The notes beneath the pieces are model-generated. The model saw only the letters and a list, made by a program, of their open reading frames with translations, ran no database searches and was not told where the DNA came from. Made by a program: the position numbers and the translations under genes. A stretch of 64,000 nt of DNA from assembly GCA_025618425.1 (NCBI GenBank), contig CM046850.1, positions 11,421,019-11,485,018 on the forward strand, given 5' to 3'. This stretch comes from Heliocidaris tuberculata. Lineage: Eukaryota > Echinodermata > Echinoidea > Camarodonta > Echinometridae. Positions within the stretch are counted from its first letter, which is position 1. Each line of letters begins with the position of its first letter. Below, in pieces: positions 24,001 through 33,710 of the stretch.

Positions 24001-27000
24001 CATTCCTGATGTACATTATAATGGTCAACAATCAAAATTGAAGAGTGTGAAGTTAACAGAATCACCACTAAATAATCTTTGTCTTCAGAAAGGAAATGAC
24101 ACTATCGAAACTGAAAATGTTAATGATCGAAAAGGAAACACTAAAAATTGTACTACTAAATATGGAAATGACTCTGATGAACCGATACTAATAAAAGAAG
24201 TTCAGAATACTAACTTAACCTTGAATAGGAAACGAAAATTAAGTGACCTTGAAAGTGATGCAAAAGTTGATGTTGACCTTTGCAAGGAAATTCAACAAAC
24301 CAAATTGGCGAAAATAAAAGAGAATGACACTTTAAGAGTTGATGAAAGCGAATGTGCTGATAGTAATGACGAATTAATGGTAATTGGAGAAGTTCATTCT
24401 ACATTGTGGTTTAAGCCTCTGGATGAAAGAGGAAAGAAAGAATGTTGTCAAAGAGTAAATATGGCAGATATCTCTTCTACTTCCAGTCCTATAGTTGATG
24501 GATGTGTACCTATTGCACAGCCAAAAGACATAAGATATATCACAGGTGACGGAAATTGCTTTTATCGTGCTGTTTCATTTGCCATGACAGGAAATGAGGG
24601 GTACCATTATACATTGAGAAAAGCTATTGTTTTACATCTTCTACAAAATCAAGACAGATTTGTTGGCTTTTTGAGAAGTGGCTATACCAATATTTCAGAC
24701 TATGTTTCAAGGAACAACATACAGGAAAGTGGTACTTGGGCTACAGAAATGGAAATCTTGGTTTTAGCAAATTTGATTGAAACTGATATCTACGTATGTG
24801 ATGATCAGCTTTTGAGATGGAGCATATTTTCTGGCCGAAATGTCCAAATTGGAAAGCAAACAACTGAAAAAGGCATTTATCTCAGGAACACCCAACATAT
24901 TCATTATGATGTTGTTTTGTCAGTGCAGTCATGTGAGTCTTTGAATTCTACTGGCAAAAGTAATATGTATGAAGTGAAGAAGACAACTGGAAATGGAAGG
25001 GCAAATATCAAACAAAAAAAGATTGCTGAAACTATAAATGTTAGAAATGCTGGCAATTCAAGAAAAAAACATAAAAGAAAAAGTTATAGTGAAACTAGCA
25101 AACTCAGAAAAGAGCGAATGAGAGAAAAACGAGCCTTGACAAAGGAAGGTAATAACAAGAAAGAAAAGCATCTTCACCATGCAAACTTACAAAAAATGAA
25201 GAGACCAATTGAAAAGAAGCAGAAATATCATGATGATCTTATCTGGAAAATAAAAAAATTAAATCAAGTAAAACAAAAATACAAAGAAGAGAAAGACAAT
25301 GATTCAGCGATTCGGAAGAAAAAATACAGACAAGATCTAAATTTTAGGAAGAAACAGGTCACTGCTATGACAAACAAATATCATTCTGATTTACAGTATA
25401 GAAAAACAATTCTTAATGCAAATAAACAGAGATATAGGACAAATGAACAATTCAAAGAAAATTTAAAAACAATCATGAGAAATAACATAAAGGATAAATA
25501 CTCTAAAAATGAACATTTCAGGCAAAAGCAAAAGGCTACTATGAAAGAAAGCATGAGAAATAGATACAAGGAAGAAAATTTCAAGGAAAAGCAAAAGGCT
25601 ACTATGAAAATTCTGTCCGAAACTAGTTATAAAAAGAAAGACGTAAAGCAAAAGAAATTGATGAGTTTAAAAATTAAGTATAATAGTATTGAAAAATATA
25701 GACAGAAAGTAAAGAAACAGAATCTTAAAAGAGGTCTATTTAAAACATCAAGAATGTCCAAATTTGATAATGTACTACAGGAGTTTAGGAAGATTATTTC
25801 TCATGGCCCAGAATATGTTTGCTGTGTGTGCTTTAAACTTCTCTTCGAGAACCAAGTAATGAAATGTGCGAAGAGCAATTATAAACTTCAGACATGTATA
25901 AGTGAAAAATATTTGCATGTTTGCAATTCAGAATGCAGATCAGAATGTCAAATACACCACTCAGCTAGATCATCACTATGGATATGCTACACTTGTCACA
26001 GAAAGTTGCAATCTGGAAAAGTACCCGCAGAAGCAAACATGAATAATTTACAATTACATCAAGTCCCAGAAGAACTTGCCAACTTAAACACTTTAGAACA
26101 GCATTTGATTGCACTGAATATCCCTTTTATGAAGTTAATGGCTTTGCCCAGAGGTGGTCAAAATGGAGTTCATGGCCCAGTTGTTTGTGTCCCTTCAAAC
26201 ACTTACGAAACTGTACAGATATTGCCTAGACCACAGACAGAAGATCAATTGATCCGTGTTAAACTGAAAAGAAAATTGTCTTACAAAGGTTATTATGAAT
26301 ACAGATTTGTAGATAAATCTAAATTGCTGAATGCTCTGCAGTACTTGAAAACAAATAATAAGTATTATTTTGATGTTACTGTGAATGATGAATGGGAAAA
26401 TTCACTTGAACGGAATGAAAAAGATAATGAAAATGAAGAAGCAGTGGAAACCTCTGGTAAAGCTCGTTTAGCAAAATATTGGAAGGAAATGGAGGAACAG
26501 TTGGATTATATTTTGTCCAAAGACAAAAAGGCCAATGAAAACATGCAACATAACATTGACCCACACAAGAAAGTAGATGACAATGACACTGAAGATGATA
26601 TAGAGGAGCGATTAAACGGGATTCACTTAGATACATGTCTACAGCCAGCCGATATTGGACAAGAAATTCTAGATCAGTATTTTGATGACATAATATGCTG
26701 TGCTCCTTGCGAAGGAAAAAGCCCTGTATCGCTTCTGCAAGATGAAAGCAATGAAGCCAAATGTTTTCCAGTATTATTTCCGCAAGGTCAACCGACATTC
26801 CATGATAGAAGAGACGAAAAGATAACCTTGGGACGCTATTTGCTCAACCGACTGATGCACGTTGATAACAGATTTGCTCAAAATACAGATTACATCTTTT
26901 ATGCACAGTGTATCTATGAGATTCAACAAGTTTTGTCACAAGTTTCTATTGCTTTGAGACAAAGTCGAAACAAAAAAGAGGATTCTTCGTCAATAACTGC

Positions 27001-30000
27001 TTCAGATTTGAAAAATGCAGAGAAAGTTCAAAACATACTAAAATCAGACAAGGGATATAAATTTTTAAAGCAAATTCGTGGAACACCTCCTTACTGGCAA
27101 AAGACACAGAAAGATGTATTGGCAATGGTACGACAACTTGGGAAGCCAACATGGTTTGCATCATTTTCATGTGCAGATATGAGATGGCCAGAAATAATGA
27201 ATACATTGCTAAGACAGAATGGAGACAGTAGGAAATCAAGTGAATTAGATTGGGCAGAAAAATGTAATCTTATAAGATCGAATCCAGTAACAGTAGCAAG
27301 AATGTATGACAAGAGATTTCACACTTTTCTGAACAAAGTTATCTTGTCTCCAGCTGCACCGATAGGCAACTTAGTAGATTATGTGTATCGAATTGAATAC
27401 CAGGCAAGGGGAAGTTGTCACAGCCATTGTTTATTCTGGATTGAGGGCGCCCCACAGTTGGGAATTGATAACGATGATGATGTCAAACAATTTGTTGATA
27501 AGTACATTTGCTGCCAGAAACCTGACGAAAAAGAAGATCCAGAACTATATGAAATAGTCGGCTCTGTACAACAACATAGTAAGAAACATTCTAAATCTTG
27601 CAAAAAGAAAGGAACAGCATGTAGATTTAATTTTCCAAGACCACCATCTGAAAAAACATTCATCGTTAAACCTGTTGAAGAGAATAAAGCTACGGAAAGT
27701 GGGAAACTTAAACGTGAAGTAAAGACTGAGAGCCAAGTTAAAGCTTCTGAAAACGCTAAAACCAATGCAAAGGAATTGTTGAATTCTGTTAAAGATGCAT
27801 TATCTGATGGAACTGAATACAACAGTGCAAGGCATCTTTTTGAAAAACTGGGCATTACCCAAAATCAATTTGAGAATGCACATAATGAAATTGCCTCACA
27901 GGAAAGTATAATCATTAAAAGAGAACCACAAGATGTATGGGTAAATCAGTTTAATCCAAATTTACTTCGAGCCTGGAATGCTAATATGGATTTGCAGTAC
28001 GTAACGAATGCATACGCATGTGTAGCGTACATCGTGTCGTATATGTCAAAGGCTGAACGAGAAATGGGAATGCTTTTGAGTCATACAGTATCTGAGATGA
28101 AAGAAGGAAATAAAGATGCCAAGGAAAGCATGAAAAAACTTGGACAGGCGTACATGCAGAATCGTGAAGTGTCTGCTCAAGAGAGTGTCTATCGTGTTTG
28201 CAGTCTCAGACTGAAAGAGTGTTCTAGGAAAGTGGAATTCATTCCTGTTGGACCTGACCCTGTTAGAATGAGTTTACCATTAAGCATGATAAAAAACAGA
28301 CCAGATGGTGATGATGATGATCAGAATATTTGGATGCCTAGCAAACTTGACAGATACAAAGCTCGACCTAGAAACCCAGAATTCAATAACATGTGTCTTG
28401 CAATGTTTTGTTCTCAGTATAGAATTCTAACTCCATCCCAAATGACAAGTACAAGGAGTAAAAATGTCTTCAAATTGGATAACGATTTGGGATATATTCA
28501 GAAACGGACACGTAGTAAAGATGCAGTCGTAAGGTATCCCCGATTCTCGCCCACTGTATCACCCGAAAAGTACTATTTGAGCATATTACAACTTTTTCTG
28601 CCACATGTCCAAGATGAGCAATTAAAGCCTCCAGGATTTAAGACATATCAAGAGTTCTATAACACAGGTTCTGTGAAATTATGTGGATGTGAATTGGAGA
28701 AAGTTAGCTCACTTGTGTCTACCAACCGAAAGAAATTTGAAATAAATGCTGATTCAATTGATCAGGCACAAGAGCATTTAGAGCAATTTGGTGCACAGGA
28801 AGATGCATGGGGCCTTTTATGTCCAGAGAGTGAAGTAGAACGACTTGAACATCCCAGAGAAAATGTAGATGTGGAAGATTGCGATGAAGATCTTGCTATT
28901 CCTGATTTAAAGGACAAGCCCAAAAAAGAGAATTACAGCATAGAATTTCGATCTGTGAAAATTTCCAAACAAGATAGACATTGTATGATGAGGTCTTTGA
29001 ATGAGAAACAAAGGATTGTCTTTTACAAAATACGACAATGGTGTTTAGATAGAGTAAATGGAAAACTGGTTGAACCCTTTCATATTTTCATTACTGGTGG
29101 TGCTGGCACTGGAAAGAGTCATTTAGTAAAATGTCTTTACTATGAAGCAACACGCATACTAGCTCGAATGTTGCATCGGCCTGATGATGTCTCGGTGTTG
29201 AAAATGGCTCCTACTGGAGTAGCTGCATACAATATCAATGGTCATACTATACACAGTGCTCTTTCAATTCCAATTAGAGCTCAAATGCCCTATAAGCCGC
29301 TCGGTGATGAGAAAATCAGTGTCCTTCGCAATAAGCTCGCTCAATTGCAAATTCTAATCATAGATGAAGTATCAATGGTAGATCAGAAGTTAATGTGTTA
29401 CATCCACAGCCGCCTACGACAAATAAAGCAATCACGTGATCAGACTGCTTTTGCTGGTGTATCAGTTATTGCTGTGGGAGACATGTATCAGTTACCTCCT
29501 GTCTTTGGAATTCCTTTATATAAAGACACACTTGAAGGTGCATTGTGGAACGATAATTTCAAGAAAGTAGAACTTGAGGATATAATGAGACAAAAAGATG
29601 ATACTGAATTTGCCCTTCTCCTGAATAGATTACGCGTAAAAGAACGTGATGATATTCTCTGCAATGAAGACCTAGAGATGCTAAAGGCTCGTGAAACTGG
29701 TGAAGTCTGTGAAGATGCTCTTCACATTTATTCATGTAACAAAGAAGTAGATGAATGGAACAAGAAATTATTGCATAACAAATGTGCTAATGTGATATGT
29801 ATAAAAGCAGAAGACACTGAGAAAGATGCTAAGAAAGGAAGTAAAATTCGTGAAAAACCTTGCACACAGTGTAGAAGCCAGTTGCCTAGTTATCTGTGGA
29901 TTGCAGTTAACGCAAGAGTCATGTTGCTCAAAAACATTGATATTGGCAAAGGCCTGACAAATGGATCTTTTGGAAATGTAACTGAAACAATAATGGATCA

Positions 30001-31018
30001 GACAAAGTCTAAACCAGTTTGCATCAAAGTTGATTTTGACAAAGGTGATGTTGGTATTCATTCAATTGAAAAATCTGAAGAATTCCTGGGTAAGAAATAT
30101 TTGAGGCAACAATTTCCACTCAAACTTGCTTATGCATGCACAATTCATAAAGTACAAGGTTTGACATTAGACAAAGCTGTGGTATCATTAAAAGGTATAT
30201 TTGAATCTGGACAGGCATATGTTGGGCTTAGTCGTGTTTCTTCATTATCTGGACTTGTTATAGAAAATTTTGATCCAAAACGTATACACTGTAATCCTGA
30301 AATCAAACAAAGCATGGATATTATGAATGCATTTATTGAGAATATTACTGCTGAAGACATTGATGGTCATAGCTTCTCTTTGATTTTACAAAATGTGCAA
30401 GGATTAAGACAGCATTTTATAGATCTTCAATCGCAGTGTCAATTTGTGAATGCAGATTTTATTTGCTTGACAGAAACATGGATTAATGATGATGATATCT
30501 GTGACGTTCTTATGGATAACTTTAGATTTTACCATCAGCCACGACATCTTTCATACTGTAATTCTGGTGCTGCAAGCGAGTTTAAAGAACGATCACATGG
30601 AGGTGTTGCAATATACATCAAGAACACACATTCAAGTAGATTAAGCATATCTGTTGACAACTTGGAGTTTATTGCAATTCTTGTTAGCAATCCTGTTTGT
30701 GTTGTTTCAGTTATATATCGACCTCCATCATACAATAGCAAAGCATTTTGTGAATGTCTAGAAAATTTACTGAATGAATTAGATAAAAGAAGCAGCAGAT
30801 GCATTGTAATGGGTGATTTCAATGAGGACTTATTTAAAGGTTCTTCACAGATACACCAGCTAATGTGTACGAAAGGTTACAAACAGCATGTTGTGAATGC
30901 TACGACTGAGAATGGAACATTGATAGATCATGTATACAGCAAGGGATTAGATTCACTGGAAACAGAAGTTATCCCTACATACTACAGTTATCATGAAGCT
31001 GTTAAAATTATGTTTTAA
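21011..31018 (+). CDS. Helentron-type (Helitron2) rolling-circle transposase, multidomain, 3,335 aa
   Basis: Catalyses rolling-circle DNA transposition. Domains in order: PHD-type zinc finger (C18, C21, C34, C37, H42, C45, W61, C63, C65); basic segment about 118-148; two tandem herpes-tegument-like C76 cysteine protease domains, the first (about 295-460) with D410-P-H412 but no cysteine, the second (about 720-915) with Q735-C736 and D865-S-H867; OTU protease (about 1172-1303) with D1180-G-N-C1183 and H1298; Lys-rich repeated region (about 1337-1577); Cys-rich zinc region resembling DUF6570 (C1604, C1607 to C1659, C1662); Rep nuclease (about 1915-2350) with HUH pair H2137/H2139 and tyrosines Y2340 and Y2344; Pif1-type helicase with Walker A GGAGTGKS (K2702), D2785-E2786, GDMYQLPP (D2824), HKVQG (H3046) and R3075; EEP endonuclease (3118-3335) with N3128, E3155, D3269, N3271, D3306, H3307 and H3328. 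The EEP SDH triplet reads S-Y-H (Y3327). The start is the first ATG before the PHD finger. The frame is intronless and uninterrupted, so the copy is probably young. Protease roles (deubiquitination, processing) are inferred from family. Confidence 0.95.
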   Translation: MKVSVRQSDPRAEESVECYICGKDLDGKENEVKCESCPKSYHVACMNISHEDKLSDIRLVWICLCGNNNISVRMFDHLGIPLDVGQYECISPKHEITEQRDGKSDDCFTSRERTRTRKGRFTKKKRYVNKGQKRSISPDETNTKKRRKEGYVDDSKKASTSDQLENVENAIGKEKESGSRWESIRSRKAKLLEKRQGMISVDTKYKHEDECSHENKREKGVTYIGKSMKHLYCKSNRKIKVPSTENQSKMTQVKEKSKTSVSSTKKQIEILEISENDLNVACIGTVSHKEMDLCEDGNEEHFLKSNEMAMLYSKQKSPSEWSSSDIDALVTCSIDMFCTSPDDESVSICNKDDSTSLGEAKTGPVTDYTHPDSLLNTIEESLNNCDGCLMNFGKQTFLIMSSETGYYIFDPHSRNRKGLHSRNGKSILMHTKTWLGVYTYCIQLSNSMKLPCEETYKLTQVTVLYRSNTDASIHAFPTSTMLQDNADENLIVVQTEDHPVSEPKSSSHSEEVHVTPKQLNTTDSVKAKPTKPTGEIAVDLKPYNVNSNWCQNDSKSGSRLNESCTVSCSELHKTSPCDKDFETLDQEQKNVTGSQAKEKVTVEQIAELRKVENLEEKILYEVSQTTENVECSESVTTRTNLSMKNEELNGNVVLEAKSKRKMTENAVPKNTQRASKFRNECGSQSVIKNKGNIKDKILQSDHNDKCTTVDTQIKHVAQGTFNQGDRRFGCSSGKQCVANSLSALLYSKIKNANDWRSTDLDRILNNGDELYRYIRRFASVGHEYLLISDLFEYLDTYDELFEIECHESVSGLLDGDELILAQSLSMPLKQALEQELCSGSDACFVTFGGNTLMVLSGQDGFFIFDSHSRSIRGLLIEQGHSVLLCTPSWQGVYKHCMRLAKTMGCPMHTEYEVTSVCAKATSGKNETLKGYPQLQAIPSSQIPSSSRHCESQVESSECSIPHESFDELQSLDQSIPPQEVINTQDLFHCSENANEPIIPDVHYNGQQSKLKSVKLTESPLNNLCLQKGNDTIETENVNDRKGNTKNCTTKYGNDSDEPILIKEVQNTNLTLNRKRKLSDLESDAKVDVDLCKEIQQTKLAKIKENDTLRVDESECADSNDELMVIGEVHSTLWFKPLDERGKKECCQRVNMADISSTSSPIVDGCVPIAQPKDIRYITGDGNCFYRAVSFAMTGNEGYHYTLRKAIVLHLLQNQDRFVGFLRSGYTNISDYVSRNNIQESGTWATEMEILVLANLIETDIYVCDDQLLRWSIFSGRNVQIGKQTTEKGIYLRNTQHIHYDVVLSVQSCESLNSTGKSNMYEVKKTTGNGRANIKQKKIAETINVRNAGNSRKKHKRKSYSETSKLRKERMREKRALTKEGNNKKEKHLHHANLQKMKRPIEKKQKYHDDLIWKIKKLNQVKQKYKEEKDNDSAIRKKKYRQDLNFRKKQVTAMTNKYHSDLQYRKTILNANKQRYRTNEQFKENLKTIMRNNIKDKYSKNEHFRQKQKATMKESMRNRYKEENFKEKQKATMKILSETSYKKKDVKQKKLMSLKIKYNSIEKYRQKVKKQNLKRGLFKTSRMSKFDNVLQEFRKIISHGPEYVCCVCFKLLFENQVMKCAKSNYKLQTCISEKYLHVCNSECRSECQIHHSARSSLWICYTCHRKLQSGKVPAEANMNNLQLHQVPEELANLNTLEQHLIALNIPFMKLMALPRGGQNGVHGPVVCVPSNTYETVQILPRPQTEDQLIRVKLKRKLSYKGYYEYRFVDKSKLLNALQYLKTNNKYYFDVTVNDEWENSLERNEKDNENEEAVETSGKARLAKYWKEMEEQLDYILSKDKKANENMQHNIDPHKKVDDNDTEDDIEERLNGIHLDTCLQPADIGQEILDQYFDDIICCAPCEGKSPVSLLQDESNEAKCFPVLFPQGQPTFHDRRDEKITLGRYLLNRLMHVDNRFAQNTDYIFYAQCIYEIQQVLSQVSIALRQSRNKKEDSSSITASDLKNAEKVQNILKSDKGYKFLKQIRGTPPYWQKTQKDVLAMVRQLGKPTWFASFSCADMRWPEIMNTLLRQNGDSRKSSELDWAEKCNLIRSNPVTVARMYDKRFHTFLNKVILSPAAPIGNLVDYVYRIEYQARGSCHSHCLFWIEGAPQLGIDNDDDVKQFVDKYICCQKPDEKEDPELYEIVGSVQQHSKKHSKSCKKKGTACRFNFPRPPSEKTFIVKPVEENKATESGKLKREVKTESQVKASENAKTNAKELLNSVKDALSDGTEYNSARHLFEKLGITQNQFENAHNEIASQESIIIKREPQDVWVNQFNPNLLRAWNANMDLQYVTNAYACVAYIVSYMSKAEREMGMLLSHTVSEMKEGNKDAKESMKKLGQAYMQNREVSAQESVYRVCSLRLKECSRKVEFIPVGPDPVRMSLPLSMIKNRPDGDDDDQNIWMPSKLDRYKARPRNPEFNNMCLAMFCSQYRILTPSQMTSTRSKNVFKLDNDLGYIQKRTRSKDAVVRYPRFSPTVSPEKYYLSILQLFLPHVQDEQLKPPGFKTYQEFYNTGSVKLCGCELEKVSSLVSTNRKKFEINADSIDQAQEHLEQFGAQEDAWGLLCPESEVERLEHPRENVDVEDCDEDLAIPDLKDKPKKENYSIEFRSVKISKQDRHCMMRSLNEKQRIVFYKIRQWCLDRVNGKLVEPFHIFITGGAGTGKSHLVKCLYYEATRILARMLHRPDDVSVLKMAPTGVAAYNINGHTIHSALSIPIRAQMPYKPLGDEKISVLRNKLAQLQILIIDEVSMVDQKLMCYIHSRLRQIKQSRDQTAFAGVSVIAVGDMYQLPPVFGIPLYKDTLEGALWNDNFKKVELEDIMRQKDDTEFALLLNRLRVKERDDILCNEDLEMLKARETGEVCEDALHIYSCNKEVDEWNKKLLHNKCANVICIKAEDTEKDAKKGSKIREKPCTQCRSQLPSYLWIAVNARVMLLKNIDIGKGLTNGSFGNVTETIMDQTKSKPVCIKVDFDKGDVGIHSIEKSEEFLGKKYLRQQFPLKLAYACTIHKVQGLTLDKAVVSLKGIFESGQAYVGLSRVSSLSGLVIENFDPKRIHCNPEIKQSMDIMNAFIENITAEDIDGHSFSLILQNVQGLRQHFIDLQSQCQFVNADFICLTETWINDDDICDVLMDNFRFYHQPRHLSYCNSGAASEFKERSHGGVAIYIKNTHSSRLSISVDNLEFIAILVSNPVCVVSVIYRPPSYNSKAFCECLENLLNELDKRSSRCIVMGDFNEDLFKGSSQIHQLMCTKGYKQHVVNATTENGTLIDHVYSKGLDSLETEVIPTYYSYHEAVKIMF

Positions 31019-31126
31019 TAATTGTAAAATCAGATAAATGTATTGGTATACAGGGTTCTTGTTAATAGCTGGTAACCGGCTATTTTTTCCGGCTGTAACG
31101 CCGATCGTAACCGGCTGTGGCCTCAC

Positions 31127-31131
31127 AAAAA

Positions 31132-31165
<34 letters not shown>

Positions 31166-31175
31166 TTATATAAAA
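31127..31175. repeat. Poly-A followed by (TA)n
   Basis: About 23 A and then alternating TA, inside the hAT-like insertion. Confidence 0.85.
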
Positions 31176-31723
31176 TCAGTCTCGATTCAATTCAACAAGT
31201 CGCTATCTCAAATTTCAGTTTACACAAGCTTCACAGCGGTGTTGTGAAAGCGGTCATAAAGAAACGGGAAGAAACAGCTCTAAACACAGCCAATGAGCGA
31301 GAGATTGAGAAAGCAAGAAGAAACAAAACTAAACTGACTCGACGAGGGCTAGCGCGCTAGCGCGTGTGCGGAATAAGCATAAGTCGGGGTTGCGGGTAAT
31401 ACACGATGCTGGGCTTAAAAAAGCCCAAAACAAATGAAGAGTCATATATCACCAAAACTGACAATAATCTAGGGGGCTAAGGTCCTGTTTATATGATCAA
31501 AGAGAATTCATTTACTGTTTTGTAAGTCTAAATGCTACGACATATTTTTACAAATTAATTTTGATGTTAAAATCAAAAGCCTAACTTGCGTATACATACA
31601 ACCCACAAACAGGTTCATGCCGTGACACAAACCCGGCACAATTAAACCACGGTGGCAGCTTTACTCTCAATGAGGGCTACCCAAAATTCAAGTCCATTGA
31701 CCAAGCAAGGAGTTATCACTGGA

Positions 31724-32527
31724 CCAAGCAAGGCTTCGAGACGTAACGCTTGTCAAAGTAAAGATTTGTGATCGTATTATTAATCACCATCAAAATGAAA
31801 GAAAACATCACAAAACACACAATAACAATACAGATAAAGGCAAACTGATACCTTGCTTTAGAAAATATTCCTAGCTAAATCCAAGAACTATCACAGAAGT
31901 TTCATGTTTGAAGAGATTATGGCGCAAGGTTTTTCAACAAAATAATCGATCCCAAAACGTATGAAGTTTCCCCCATTTCATACCCATGCAGAGGTAGGTT
32001 CGCTCCATAGGTTCGCTCCCCCTACTCCAGCGGCCCAGAGAGTTTGCACATTCTGCTAAAATGAGAGAATAGTCTCTGCACATGGCTTCTGCATAAATTG
32101 ATTTGCATACTAGCTCAACCAATGCGCATTGGTTGAGCTAGTATGCAAATTAATTTATGCAATAGCTATGTGCAGAGACGTTTCTCTCATTTTAGCAGAA
32201 CTTGCAAACTTGCTGGGCCGCTGGAGCAGGGGAGCAAACCTACCTCTGCATGGGTATGAAATGAGGGAAACTTCAAATGTTTTGGGATCGATTATTTTGT
32301 TGAAAAACCTTGCGCCATAGCTCTTCAAACATGAAACTTCTGTGATAGTTCTTGGATTTATCTAGAAATATTTTCTTAAGCAAGGTATCAGTTTGCCTTT
32401 ATCTGTATTGTTAATGTGTGTTTTGTGATGTTTTCTTTCACTTTGATAGTGATTAAGATACGATCACGAATGTACCATATCTGTACTTTGATAAGGGCTT
32501 GTCACGTCTTTGGAGCAAGCCTTATTT
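31724..32527. mobile_element. Nested near-perfect palindrome, arms ~400 bp
   Basis: The halves meet at 32125/32126 (AATGCGCATT) with no loop. Outer ends read GACCAAGCAAGGCTT and AAGCCTTATTTTGGTC-like. Arm identity is high; both strands carry the same open frame around MVELVCK, a by-product of the symmetry. A foldback element or an inverted duplication is equally possible. Confidence 0.75.
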
Positions 32528-33289
32528 TGGTCAACGACTCAGATTCGAAGAGTTCCCCGACTTTGAAAATGAGTTAAAAAACAGGAAACAACCAATTAAA
32601 GTACAATTTTGTTTTACACTTTTCTAAATCATTTCTTTATGCTTTTGCCTCTAGATTTTGCCGTTTTGATAAGAACATGACTTGAATTTATCATGATTTT
32701 TTTATTTATTTTTTTGCTCAGGGGGTCGAAAGTTGGGGGTGCGTTTAATTTAACGACAGCGGTTTATACGTTATTTACGGTAATCCTAGCCTTTTTGTAA
32801 CGCTGCAGTGTGGTAAATTTGATCATAATCATGAGAGTTCATTGTGTTCATTCACTTGTGCAAATCATATGACTGTAGGATATCAAGAATAGCTGCAGAT
32901 ATAAAAAAAAATCATGCATTCACTTTCTGAACAACATGGATTTTAAATAAAATAACACCAATGTCATCTGAGCTGGCATTTTAAACCTGTTTAGTGTTGC
33001 CTTGTTAAAAAGAAGTAATTTCCTTGTACATGTAGGGTCTGGAAGATTGGAAGAATGGACGATTTTACCTTATCAATTCTTGCAAAAGCTAGGGGCGCTG
33101 CCCCTGGACCCTGCTGGGGGCTTCACTGCCCCCAGACCCCTGTTGCTTTTTTGGAGTAGCCGCCTGTGAATGATAAATTACCTGCTATCAGAAAAATTAG
33201 CAAGAACCCTGGGTATATTTGTGACATTTTCATTGATGAGGATGTTTGTTTAATAACTTCTTAATTCTTACCAAGTTTATATTAACACA

Positions 33290-33420
33290 GAGAATTGAAT
33301 TGAATTGAAATGAATTGGTTTATTATCATAAAAACTTGGTACATGCAACCCAAGGGCTGAAAATATTCAACTCAGGGTAAATTCAAAGAATACATGCAAT
33401 GACAAATCACAAATAAAATT
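33290..33420 (-). repeat. Possible LINE 3' end with GAATT-type tail
   Basis: On the minus strand the segment reads TCAGCCCTTGGGTTGCATGT, CCAAGTTTTTATGATAATAAA and then repeated TTCAATTCAATTCAATTC. This resembles the 3' end and tail of a CR1-like LINE. No coding sequence is attached. Confidence 0.35.
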
Positions 33421-33477
33421 TAGCAAATATCAGATTAAGAGAATCAATTCTAAAAAACAATTCTGTGTCATGAGAAA

Positions 33478-33710
33478 TATAAAGAAAAGGGGAAAAAAAG
33501 ATAGAGGAGAGAGAAGGGAATGGATAGAAAAGGTGAAAAAAGGAGGAAAGGAATGACGACAAAGGAAGAAAGAATAGTATACAGATAGAGAAAAACACAA
33601 GAGTTAGAAAAAGAAGAAGAAAAAAGAAAGAAAAGAAAAACATAAGAGAAAAAAGAGAAAAGAAGAGAAAAGAGACTAGAAAAAAAGAAAAAAGAGCAGG
33701 ACAAGACAGA
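33478..33710 (+). repeat. Purine-rich (GA/AAAG) tract
   Basis: About 230 bases are almost entirely A and G on the plus strand. The Phe/Ser-rich minus-strand open frames across it are compositional artefacts. Confidence 0.75.

Larger units (their letters stand above)
31051..33211. mobile_element. hAT-like non-autonomous transposon, 2.16 kb
   Basis: The ends CAGGGTTCTTGTTAATAGCT and the complement of CTATCAGAAAAATTAGCAAGAACCCTG form a TIR that continues imperfectly toward AGCCGCCTG. GGTATA flanks both ends (31045-31050 and 33212-33217) as a candidate target duplication; six bases is shorter than the usual eight for hAT, so the superfamily is tentative. The interior has no transposase frame and contains a nested 800-bp palindrome. 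It inserted 32 bases after the Helentron stop codon. Confidence 0.65.

Noticed and set aside
26376..27855. Long minus-strand open frames opposite the Helentron gene
   Set aside because: They are shadows of a 10-kb AT-rich coding frame with clear domain motifs on the plus strand.
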